Notes under the pieces: generated by a model
What the model saw: only the letters and a program-made list of their open reading frames with translations
The model's database searches: none
What the model was told of the DNA's origin: nothing
In this document: positions 7,068 to 12,373 of the stretch, piece after piece
How positions within the stretch are numbered: position 1 is the stretch's first letter
How the letters are laid out: the number at the start of each line of letters is the position of its first letter
Program-made: the position numbers and the translations under genes
NCBI GenBank assembly: GCA_002496425.1
Contig: DAJS01000013.1
Location: forward strand, 21,016 to 33,388
Length of the DNA stretch: 12,373 nt
Reading direction: 5' to 3'
Origin: Acidilobaceae archaeon UBA162
GTDB taxonomy: Archaea > Thermoproteota > Thermoprotei_A > Sulfolobales > Acidilobaceae

Positions 7068-7919
7068 TTGGTGCCGATCCTAGGCTACGTTGCCGACCTG
7101 GCCTCGGCCCTCATATGGGCTCTAGCCGCGGTGGCCTACAGGCCGCTCATAATAAGCCACGGCTCGCTAAGGGTCAACCTGGTCAGGCTTACCTATGCGG
7201 CCCTCGCTGCCCTGGGGCCAGCAGTATACCTTGGCCTGGCCAGGCCGCTGGGCGACCTTTACGCTGCGGCCAGCGGCGTCATAACTCTCTCGGTGGGCGA
7301 CACACTCTACCTCATGGCCATCGGCGCGGCTGGAGTATCGGTGGCGGCTCCTACAGCCTATAGCTATGTGGTGATGAGCCAGTTCGTCGCCATCGCTCTC
7401 GGCGAGCCCCTTAGCATTTACAGGCTAATCGCCGCGGGGCTTACAGTAGTCGGCGTCTACCTCGTGTTTAAGGGCAAGGGAGGCACCAGGAGGGCCAGGG
7501 GGATCCTCTACGCAATAGGCACCGCAGGTGCCTGGACTGCCGGCCAGGCCCTCATAGGACTCAGCTACTCGGTAGGCCTCAGCCCGATCTCCATAGCATT
7601 CATGAGGGCGGCCTCAGCGGCCCTGGCCGTGACTACTGTGGCGGCCATTGGCCTAGGGCCCTCGCAGCTCCCTCCATCGTTCTCAGCGCTCTCGCGCACT
7701 TATCTGCCCCTGGTGGCGGCCGCAGACCTGGCTCTCGGCTCAGCTCTCTTCGCTTATGCCATAGGTGTGGTGGGCTTTGCGCCAGCCGTTATAGTGAACA
7801 GCGCCACCCCACTCTTCGCTCAGGCCAGTGCATGGGCCCTTGGAGCTGAGAGTCCGGGGCCCAGCGAGTTCGCTGGAGCAGCCCTCATAGCCTTGTCTGT
7901 AGCGCTGACAGTCCTTTAG
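7068..7919 (+). CDS. EamA/DMT-family transporter (10 transmembrane helices)
   Basis: A 283-residue integral membrane protein of the drug/metabolite transporter superfamily. It has two EamA repeats: roughly residues 5-135 and 143-283, each with about five hydrophobic helices, separated by the basic cytoplasmic loop KGKGGTRRARG at about 139-149. The end of the first repeat shows the typical SYVVMSQFVAIALGEPL pattern (a helix rich in small residues followed by Gly-Glu), echoed in repeat 2 by NSATPLFAQASAWALGAE. Such proteins export or import amino acids, sugars or other metabolites; the substrate cannot be read from sequence. Start TTG 7068 is preceded by GAAAGGT at short distance; GTG 7071, one codon later, has better spacing. 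It is divergent from the hydrolase and followed 78 nt later by an MFS transporter with its own promoter. Confidence 0.9.
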   Translation: MVPILGYVADLASALIWALAAVAYRPLIISHGSLRVNLVRLTYAALAALGPAVYLGLARPLGDLYAAASGVITLSVGDTLYLMAIGAAGVSVAAPTAYSYVVMSQFVAIALGEPLSIYRLIAAGLTVVGVYLVFKGKGGTRRARGILYAIGTAGAWTAGQALIGLSYSVGLSPISIAFMRAASAALAVTTVAAIGLGPSQLPPSFSALSRTYLPLVAAADLALGSALFAYAIGVVGFAPAVIVNSATPLFAQASAWALGAESPGPSEFAGAALIALSVALTVL

Positions 7920-7956
7920 CGTGGGAGCACCGTGAGGCAGCTTATGACTCGTAACT

Positions 7957-7966
7957 GTTAAATATC
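7957..7966 (+). promoter_or_regulatory. TATA box of the MFS transporter gene
   Basis: TGTTAAATATC around 7956-7966 is a strong archaeal TATA box, about 36 nt before TTG 7998. Initiation is expected near 7987, which lies at the right edge of the palindrome described next and just before the GGTGA ribosome site at 7989-7993. Confidence 0.6.
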
Positions 7967-7989
7967 TTAGAGAACAATTGTTCTCCAAG
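7966..7989. promoter_or_regulatory. Palindromic operator in the MFS promoter
   Basis: GAGAACAATTGTTCTC at 7970-7985 is a perfect 16-bp palindrome. After one mismatched pair (A7969/C7986) it continues with CTT 7966-7968 and AAG 7987-7989, making 11 of 12 paired positions per half. It sits between the TATA box and the start codon, over the expected transcription start, the classic position for a repressor that blocks RNA polymerase in archaea. A dimeric winged-helix regulator is the likely ligand; no candidate regulator gene is in the window. Confidence 0.75.
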
Positions 7990-7997
7990 GTGAGCAC

Positions 7998-9314
7998 TTG
8001 GCCAGCTCCCTGAGCGCTATTGACAGGGCGCGCTGGGGCTCAGCTCACTGGCTGATCTTCGCCTCGGTCTCGATAGGGTACTTCCTGTGGGGAATTATTG
8101 GGTCCCTGGCTTACATACTGTTTCCCGAGTACAGCTATCTCTGGTACTACATAGTCACCGTAGCTGCCATTCCTCTGGCCGGCGACCTGATACTCACGTT
8201 CATCTCAGACAGGATATTGGGCAGGAAGAGCGCCTACCTCATGACCATGTCACTCTACGGCGCTGGGACCCTATTAGCCATAGCTGCCCTCCTCCTGCTC
8301 CCACCGAAGACAATAGCTCAGATGTCGGTCTTCCTTCTAGGCTACGCCATCTCAATGCTTGGCGTCGAGGGGGAGGTACCCATAGGTCTGGCGCTGCTGG
8401 CCGAGACTACGCCAGCTAAGGACAGGCCAAGGGCTCTAGTGTTAGGCCCTAACTTTGAGAACATAGGTGCTGCCGTTGCCGCCGGAGTGGCACTACTAAC
8501 CTTCAGCCTAAAAGGATCTTACATTCTTAACACGCTCACCGCTGCTATCCTGGCGCTCGCCGGCGTGGCAGTTGCTATAGCGCTCAGGCTTAAGATGCCT
8601 GAGTCCGCCAGGTGGCTGGTTGCCAAGGGCAGAACCTCTGAGGCTGAGAGCAGCCTGAGGCAGCTTGTCGGCAGCGGCTTCTCAGGCGCCGAGGTCAGGG
8701 ATGTGAGTCCTACGGTCGGCCTCTGGGCCAGGTTCGGCCTCCTGGCAGCATGGGCCCTGGCTAATTATATATCGTGGAGCGCCATGGCATTCCTCTTCGA
8801 GGACGTCTACTTCACCGGGGCTGCCGTCTACCTGGTCATGATGATGGCCAACCTCGGGGCCTCCGTGGCTGGCTTCGTGGCCATGCCGCTCATAGAGAGG
8901 ATGAGTACTAAGGGATACACGCTGCTATCGTTCTCAACGGCCGTGGCAAGCTTCATCCCCATAGTAGCCGCGCTCGTAATGAGGGCGGTGACGCTGCCCA
9001 TAATGTCAGCGCTGGCCTTTGAGAACCTGTTCTTCATAACCTTCACATGGTTCGTGAGAACCATATACGAGCCCTCGTTGCTCCCCACCAACAGGAGGGC
9101 CTTCCTGATAGGTGTTGTAAGGTCGGTAGCCATATCATCATATTCTGTCCTGGCCTACTTCAGCACAATAATGACGCCACTGCAGTTTGTCTCCGTATCC
9201 CTAGGACTGCAGCTGGCAGGGCTCATAGGCGCTGGCCTATGGCACCGCTATGGCTACGAGGTGAAGGGGGCCACGCTCGAGTCGGTCTCAGCCCCGGTTC
9301 CGCTTAAGCGTTAG
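7998..9314 (+). CDS. Major facilitator superfamily transporter, sugar/metabolite:H+ symporter-like
   Basis: A 438-residue, 12-helix secondary transporter. The loop between helices 2 and 3 has the MFS signature SDRILGRKSA at 70-79 (D-R-x-G-R-K). The loop after helix 4 has AETTPAKDRPRA at 135-146. After helix 6 comes PESARWLVAKGR at 201-212, close to the PESPRWL motif of sugar-porter and metabolite:H+ symporter subfamilies. The Glu-rich VEGEVPIG at about 123-130 lies within helix 4 and could matter for proton coupling. The substrate is probably a sugar or organic acid but cannot be fixed. Start is TTG 7998 with an excellent ribosome site GGTGA at 7989-7993. Transcription is likely repressed through the palindrome at 7966-7989 and ends in the T-run after 9335. 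It follows another transporter but has separate control. Confidence 0.93.
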   Translation: MASSLSAIDRARWGSAHWLIFASVSIGYFLWGIIGSLAYILFPEYSYLWYYIVTVAAIPLAGDLILTFISDRILGRKSAYLMTMSLYGAGTLLAIAALLLLPPKTIAQMSVFLLGYAISMLGVEGEVPIGLALLAETTPAKDRPRALVLGPNFENIGAAVAAGVALLTFSLKGSYILNTLTAAILALAGVAVAIALRLKMPESARWLVAKGRTSEAESSLRQLVGSGFSGAEVRDVSPTVGLWARFGLLAAWALANYISWSAMAFLFEDVYFTGAAVYLVMMMANLGASVAGFVAMPLIERMSTKGYTLLSFSTAVASFIPIVAALVMRAVTLPIMSALAFENLFFITFTWFVRTIYEPSLLPTNRRAFLIGVVRSVAISSYSVLAYFSTIMTPLQFVSVSLGLQLAGLIGAGLWHRYGYEVKGATLESVSAPVPLKR

Positions 9315-9318
9315 CGTC

Positions 9319-9346
9319 GCAAACAGGTCCTGACCTTTTTGTTTGC
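9319..9346 (+). terminator. Terminator / inverted repeat after the MFS gene
   Basis: GCAAACA 9319-9325 is inverted as TGTTTGC 9340-9346. Inside it GGT 9326-9328 and ACC 9333-9335 form a small stem, followed by five T residues (9336-9340). A hairpin with a T-run 5 nt after the MFS stop codon (9312-9314) fits a transcription terminator. The outer arms could alternatively be an operator for the next gene, whose TATA box begins at 9349. Confidence 0.5.
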
Positions 9347-9360
9347 AATATAAGATAAAG
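9347..9360 (+). promoter_or_regulatory. TATA box of the helical unknown gene
   Basis: AATATAAGATAAAG is a clear AT-rich box about 43 nt before TTG 9395. Initiation near 9378 would leave a leader of under 20 nt. Confidence 0.5.
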
Positions 9361-9394
9361 CCACAGGAACCCTAGACCCTAATAGGCTAAGGCC

Positions 9395-9910
9395 TTGCTA
9401 CCCGCAGGCCTTGAGGACCCCGACGATGGGCTCGCGCTCAGGGCCTGGGAGCTAGCTGTCAGGGGCGTGAACAGGTGGGCTGGAGGGGTCAAGGCCCTGA
9501 GCGCCTCCGTTAACAGGTTCCTGGAGCTCCTGGGATCAAGGGACTTGGTGGTGAGGATCAGGGCCTGGGCCCTGGCTCCCAAGCTCATCGACATAGAGGT
9601 GCTGAGCTTTGAACAGCTGAAGAGGCTTAGGGGGCTCCTGGCCGAGACGCTGACCTCAAGGGGGCCCAGCGCCGACATACTTGCCGAGGCCTGGCAGGCC
9701 GCTGCCTCGCTGGCCGAGAAGGGAGTCTTGGGATATGGCGACCTCTTCGAGGCCTCCGAGGCGCTGTGGTATCTCGAGTCCAGGGTAGGAGGCAAGACAA
9801 GGGAGCTGCTTGAGGACGCCGAGAGGAGGCTTGCGGCCAGGGATGTGATAAGGCCGAGGCCCTTTGCCAGGAGCTGGAGGGTCCTGGGCGAAGACGCCAT
9901 TATATTATGA
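9395..9910 (+). CDS. Unrecognised all-helical protein (HEAT/ARM-like appearance)
   Basis: A 171-residue soluble protein I cannot assign. It is rich in Leu, Ala, Arg and Glu and appears entirely alpha-helical. Segments such as GSRDLVVRIRAWALAPKLI (47-65) and PSADILAEAWQAAASLAEKG (91-110) alternate helix pairs in the manner of HEAT or armadillo repeats, suggesting a scaffold or protein-binding role, but no repeat consensus is convincing. There is no signal peptide, membrane helix, Cys or metal motif. The + frame is preferred over the similarly long antisense frame because its residue composition matches neighbouring real genes, whereas the antisense product is Ser/Ala/Pro-rich. Start is TTG 9395, since a stop lies just upstream at 9383-9385; no ATG is near. 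It has its own TATA box, and stops at 9908-9910 just before the next promoter. Confidence 0.65.
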   Translation: MLPAGLEDPDDGLALRAWELAVRGVNRWAGGVKALSASVNRFLELLGSRDLVVRIRAWALAPKLIDIEVLSFEQLKRLRGLLAETLTSRGPSADILAEAWQAAASLAEKGVLGYGDLFEASEALWYLESRVGGKTRELLEDAERRLAARDVIRPRPFARSWRVLGEDAIIL

Positions 9911-9917
9911 GGGAAAG

Positions 9918-9927
9918 GCTTTTAAGC
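9918..9927 (+). promoter_or_regulatory. TATA box of the small membrane protein/glcD unit
   Basis: GGCTTTTAAG at 9917-9926 is a TATA-like box. Initiation about 25 nt on, near 9948, would put the RNA 5' end right at the GGAGG that opens the paired-hairpin leader. The box begins only 8 nt after the stop of the preceding gene. Confidence 0.5.
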
Positions 9928-9948
9928 GACCTAAACCCATACATAGCC

Positions 9949-9990
9949 GGAGGGCTGACCTCCTGAGTTGAAACGATGTCTTAGGAGGTC
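9949..9990 (+). promoter_or_regulatory. Leader with two mutually exclusive hairpins
   Basis: CCTCC at 9959-9963 can pair either with GGAGG at 9949-9953 (5-nt loop GCTGA) or, as part of GACCTCCTGAG 9957-9967, with CTTAGGAGGTC at 9980-9990. The second is an 11-bp stem with one G-U pair and a 12-nt loop that contains the TTG start at 9968. Both GGAGG copies resemble Shine-Dalgarno sequences, each about 14 nt before a possible start (TTG 9968, ATG 10004). This could be a translational switch; it may also be a simple operator inverted repeat. Confidence 0.4.
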
Positions 9991-10201
9991 CTTTAACAGG
10001 CCTATGGTCAGGGTACTTATGATCTTGGCCATGGGCCTGGCGGGCTACCTCATAGCCAGTACTATAGGGCACCTGGTGGGCGTACAGCACATGAGCATTG
10101 TTGGGGTCGCGCTGTCAAGTATAGATGATATTGTATTTGCCGCAGTTGCAGTAAGGGCAGCATGGAGGAGGCCCAATGGTGGGGCTGAGCGAATTCGTTG
10201 A
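9968..10201 (+). CDS. Small membrane protein with two hydrophobic helices
   Basis: A 77-residue product not assignable to a family. A basic N-terminus (MKRCLRRSFNR) precedes a hydrophobic helix at about 14-38 and a second at about 42-65, ending in a basic, hydrophilic tail; the charge pattern predicts both ends in the cytoplasm. The start is uncertain: TTG 9968 or ATG 10004 (residue 13), the latter giving 65 residues. Its last 26 nt overlap the beginning of the downstream glcD gene, and glcD's ribosome site lies inside it, implying translational coupling. It may be a membrane anchor or partner of the dehydrogenase; that is inference from position only. It could also be a non-coding leader that happens to be open, but the hydrophobic pattern argues for a gene. 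Confidence 0.55.
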   Translation: MKRCLRRSFNRPMVRVLMILAMGLAGYLIASTIGHLVGVQHMSIVGVALSSIDDIVFAAVAVRAAWRRPNGGAERIR

Positions 10202-11573
10202 GGAGCTGAAGAAGAGCATAAGGGGCGAGGTGCTGGAGGACCCCAACATAGTGGCTCTCTACTCAAGGGAGCCTGACGGGCTCTCCTCAACGGCGGCCAA
10301 GGCAGTCGTGTTCCCCGAGGGACCTGATGATGTCTCTACTATAGCTGCCCTAGCCTACAGGCACGAGGTCATCATATACCCGCAGGGCTCGACGAGCAGC
10401 CTCTCTGGCAATGCGTACCCAGTGAGAGAGGGGGTAGTTGTCAGCTTCGAGAGGATGGACAGGGTCAAGGAGGTCAACCTAGTTGACAGCGTTGCTGTGG
10501 TAGAGCCTGGGGTCAGAATAGAGGAGCTCAACACGGGGCTGGCCCCTAAAGGCTACATGTTCCCAGTAGACCCTGCAAGCCAGTCAGTGGCTACGGTTGG
10601 GGGCGCCATAAACAACGGCGCCGGAGGCATGAGGGGGGCAAAGTATGGCACCATGAGGGATTGGGTCAACGGGCTCGAGGTTGTCCTGATCGACAGTGAG
10701 GGCACCAGGCTCAGGCTCGGCTGCAGGACAGTCAAGTGCAGGCAGGGCTACGACCTGGCCAGGCTGATAATCGGCAGCGAGGGCACGCTAGCGCTTGTGA
10801 CGGAGGCGACGCTTAGGGTAGCCCCGTTGCCCGAGAGGATAGTGACGGCCCTGGCCTTCTTCAGCTCGCTTGACGAGCTGGTCAAGGCCTACATGGACAT
10901 CAAGTCCAGCGGCGTCCAGCCCTATGTGGCTGAGTTTATGGATGCCCCGACAGTAGAGCTGGCAGCCGGCGCTGTCAGCCTGCCATTTGAGGCCAAGGGC
11001 AACATGTTCCTGGTCAGCCTTGAGAGCACGCCCGAGAGCGCCGAGAGGCACCTCAGGTGGCTCGAGGAGCTTATGAGGAGAAATGGGGCCAGGGCAGTCT
11101 ATACGGCGACGGATAGGGACGAGACAGAGAGGCTCTACTCGCTAAGGAGGGCCCTGTTCCCCGCACAGGTCAACATGTTCAGGAGGCCGGGGAAGAGAAC
11201 CCAGCTGTTCATAGAGGACATAGTGGTGCCGCCGTCCAAGGTGCCTGAGGCTGTCAGAGGCCTTAGGGCGCTCGACTCCAAATATGGCCTCAGGTCATCG
11301 CTTGGCGGGCATATAGGGGACGGGAATATACACCCTGCGATAGGCTTTGACCCTGACGACCCCCAGGAGGTCAAGGTAGCTGCGTCCTGGTTTAAAGACG
11401 TCGTGGACCTGGCACTTGGCCTTGGGGGTGCCATAAGCGCTGAGCACGGCATAGGCACGTTGAAGAGGGAGGCGCTAGCTAAGGCTGTCGAGGGGAGACA
11501 GCTGGAGATAATGAGGGCCATAAAGTCAGTCTTCGACCCCAAGGGGCTCCTCAACCCCGGCAAGCTCTTCTGA
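10176..11573 (+). CDS. glcD: FAD-linked 2-hydroxyacid dehydrogenase, GlcD type (glycolate/D-lactate oxidase subunit)
   Basis: Oxidises a 2-hydroxyacid such as D-lactate or glycolate to the 2-oxoacid with FAD, passing electrons to the quinone pool or a partner protein. The 465 residues show the PCMH-type FAD domain at about 40-218: PQGSTSSLSGNA at 69-80, VVEPG at 108-112, ATVGGAINNGAGG at 139-151 with YGTMRDWV at 157-164, and IIGSEGTLALVTEATL at 198-213. The C-terminal oxidase domain has GGHIGDGNIHP at 377-387 and the family hallmark SAEHGIGTLKREAL at 421-434, ending LLNPGKLF. Length and ends match GlcD/D-LDH. ATG 10176 has a strong ribosome site GGAGGAGG at 10164-10171. No Cys-rich Fe-S (GlcF-like) domain or partner is visible within the window; the overlapping small membrane protein upstream is the only candidate partner here. 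Exact substrate is not decidable. Confidence 0.92.
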   Translation: MVGLSEFVEELKKSIRGEVLEDPNIVALYSREPDGLSSTAAKAVVFPEGPDDVSTIAALAYRHEVIIYPQGSTSSLSGNAYPVREGVVVSFERMDRVKEVNLVDSVAVVEPGVRIEELNTGLAPKGYMFPVDPASQSVATVGGAINNGAGGMRGAKYGTMRDWVNGLEVVLIDSEGTRLRLGCRTVKCRQGYDLARLIIGSEGTLALVTEATLRVAPLPERIVTALAFFSSLDELVKAYMDIKSSGVQPYVAEFMDAPTVELAAGAVSLPFEAKGNMFLVSLESTPESAERHLRWLEELMRRNGARAVYTATDRDETERLYSLRRALFPAQVNMFRRPGKRTQLFIEDIVVPPSKVPEAVRGLRALDSKYGLRSSLGGHIGDGNIHPAIGFDPDDPQEVKVAASWFKDVVDLALGLGGAISAEHGIGTLKREALAKAVEGRQLEIMRAIKSVFDPKGLLNPGKLF

Positions 11574-11585
11574 GCCCTGACTCGA

Positions 11586-11617
11586 CTTAATACTGACCTA
11601 CGGCCCCAGGGCCTGGG
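11586..11617 (+). promoter_or_regulatory. Promoter of the HAD gene with a GC-rich palindrome
   Basis: CTTAATAC at 11586-11593 is a TATA-like box, giving initiation near 11616 and a short leader to TTG 11627. CCCAGG 11605-11610 and CCTGGG 11612-11617 form a palindrome around a single G, just at the expected start of transcription. It could be an operator; in a GC-rich genome a 6-bp arm can also be chance. Confidence 0.35.
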
Positions 11618-11626
11618 AGCGGCCGC

Positions 11627-12346
11627 TTGCCCCAGGAGCTCAGGATAAGGGCTGTCACCTTTGACGTCTGGGGCACACTGCTTGACCTGGACAGGGCCAG
11701 GGGCATTGTGATCAGGGCCCTGGCCGAGGCTCTAGGGGTGCCAGAGGAGACTGTAAGGAACGCCATGATATATGCCGACAGGGAGGCAAGGGTCAGGAGA
11801 GCCTCGGAGGGCCTCGGAGGGGCCGAGTCCGTAAGGGTCTCGCAGTCGCTCCTGGCAAGGGCGTTGGAGGCCAATGAGGATGTTGTGGCTAGAACCATCG
11901 AGGAGTCCCTGGGCTCTGTTGACCCGTGGCAGCTGGCCTTTGACGACGTGGCCGACGCCATGGCTGAGCTGAGGTCCATGGGGATCTCAGTTGGGGTTCT
12001 TGGCAACACACTGTTCTGGAGCAGCGCCATAACCAGGTCCCTGCTCCTCAAGGTGGTAGGGCAGCAGCTAAAGGCCGCCGTATTTGCCGACGAGATCGGT
12101 TACTCTAAGCCTGACAGGAGGGCCTTCCATCAGGCCCTCCAGGCCCTGGGCGCCACGGCCAGAGAGGCAATGCACATTGGCGACAGGGTTGACGAGGACA
12201 TAGGCGGAGCCCTGGCGGCAGGCATGTGGGCAACGCTGGTGAGGCGTGGAGAGCCCCCAGGGCCGAGGGCCCTTCCTGAGGCCAGGGTAGCCGTGATCTC
12301 GTCGCTCAGGGAGCTGGGAGAGCTGATCAGGTCCCTGACAAAGTGA
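11627..12346 (+). CDS. HAD-superfamily hydrolase (haloacid dehalogenase-like, subfamily with C1 cap)
   Basis: A 239-residue Rossmann-type hydrolase. Motif I is FDVWGTLLD at 12-20 with nucleophile Asp13. Motif II is LGNT at 125-128. The motif III lysine is Lys161 in YSKPDRRAF. Motif IV is IGDRVDEDIGGA at 184-195. The helical insert at about 21-100 is a C1-type cap. The position two after the nucleophile is Trp15 rather than the general acid Asp usual in HAD phosphatases; that substitution is common among archaeal FDVWGTL-type HADs and also occurs, as another residue, in true 2-haloacid dehalogenases, so phosphatase activity should not be assumed. Start TTG 11627 follows GGGAG at 11615-11619; no ATG is near. 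A tandem 10-bp duplication at 11801-11820 lies within the cap coding region. It is 53 nt after glcD, with its own TATA box. Confidence 0.88.
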   Translation: MPQELRIRAVTFDVWGTLLDLDRARGIVIRALAEALGVPEETVRNAMIYADREARVRRASEGLGGAESVRVSQSLLARALEANEDVVARTIEESLGSVDPWQLAFDDVADAMAELRSMGISVGVLGNTLFWSSAITRSLLLKVVGQQLKAAVFADEIGYSKPDRRAFHQALQALGATAREAMHIGDRVDEDIGGALAAGMWATLVRRGEPPGPRALPEARVAVISSLRELGELIRSLTK

Positions 12347-12358
12347 AAGGGCAAGCCT

Positions 12359-12372
12359 CGCCTTTTAAGGCG
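12359..12372 (+). promoter_or_regulatory. Hairpin or TATA box at the right edge
   Basis: CGCCTTTTAAGGCG can form a 5-bp stem with a TTTA loop 12 nt after the HAD stop. Its centre CTTTTAAG is identical to the TATA box at 9919-9926. It may be the promoter of the next gene beyond the edge or a weak terminator; the window ends before this can be settled. Confidence 0.35.
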
Positions 12373-12373
12373 G

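Noticed and set aside
7040..7363. Second + strand frame starting before the EamA gene
   Set aside because: It is offset within the EamA coding region, is Gly/Arg/Pro-rich and hydrophilic, and lacks any family pattern, while the EamA frame gives clear transmembrane helices.
9379..9900. Long antisense open frame opposite the helical unknown protein
   Set aside because: Its product is dominated by Ser, Ala, Pro and Leu, as expected from reading the complement of a GC-rich gene; the + frame has normal charged composition and a promoter.
11135..11563. Antisense open frame opposite the end of glcD
   Set aside because: It overlaps the conserved oxidase-domain motifs of glcD and looks like a shadow.
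11801..11820. Tandem GCCTCGGAGG duplication inside the HAD gene
   Set aside because: A 10-bp repeat would shift the frame if recent, but the frame is intact on both sides; probably chance similarity of Ser/Glu/Gly codons.
11587..12051. Antisense open frame (154 codons) opposite the HAD gene
   Set aside because: The + strand shows all four HAD motifs in frame; the antisense product is Ser/Ala/Leu-rich with no motifs.
1..12373. CRISPR array, insertion sequence, integrase, toxin-antitoxin or defence island
   Set aside because: I saw no spaced direct repeats, transposase or nuclease motifs or terminal inverted repeats. tRNA-Ala has no visible attachment-site copy or integrase nearby. Genes and codon use look like ordinary chromosome throughout.

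Overview
The window looks like chromosomal DNA of a thermophilic crenarchaeon, probably from the Acidilobales/Desulfurococcales side. Supporting signs are an Orc1/Cdc6 initiator very close in motif content to Sulfolobus Cdc6-1, the archaeal family UPF0215, a full-length archaeal Sua5, a tRNA-Ala with encoded CCA, and a large secreted PEGA-domain glycoprotein. Start codons are mostly TTG and GTG, arginine is mostly AGG, and TATA boxes lie about 25-35 nt before starts, which suggests leaderless or short-leader mRNAs. Species assignment is inference.

Layout. Positions 1-99 hold the C-terminus of a + strand gene, possibly a glycosyltransferase. 197-3196 encodes a roughly 1000-residue surface protein with a signal peptide, a beta-rich ectodomain, four PEGA-like modules, about two dozen N-glycosylation sequons and a C-terminal membrane anchor. 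It converges, 3 nt apart, with sua5 (minus strand). Upstream of sua5 on the same strand is tRNA-Ala(GGC). Divergent to it is orc1/cdc6, followed 11 nt later by a UPF0215 gene. The 112-nt tRNA-orc1 gap holds an ORB-like G-run and an inverted repeat, so it is a candidate replication-origin region. UPF0215 converges with a small alpha/beta hydrolase, the two stop codons overlapping in one CTAG.

From 7068 all genes are on the + strand: an EamA/DMT transporter; an MFS transporter with a perfect 16-bp palindrome between TATA box and start; an unknown helical protein; a small two-helix membrane protein whose end overlaps an FAD-linked glycolate/D-lactate dehydrogenase (GlcD type); and a HAD-superfamily hydrolase. 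The right half reads as transport and central metabolism (uptake or efflux, 2-hydroxyacid oxidation, possible phosphatase or dehalogenase), with most genes under their own promoters.

I see no CRISPR array, transposon, toxin-antitoxin pair or recognisable defence system. The most interesting signals are the orc1-proximal non-coding region, the MFS operator palindrome, the alternative-hairpin leader before the small membrane protein/glcD pair, and the PEGA glycoprotein. None amounts to a demonstrated new system.
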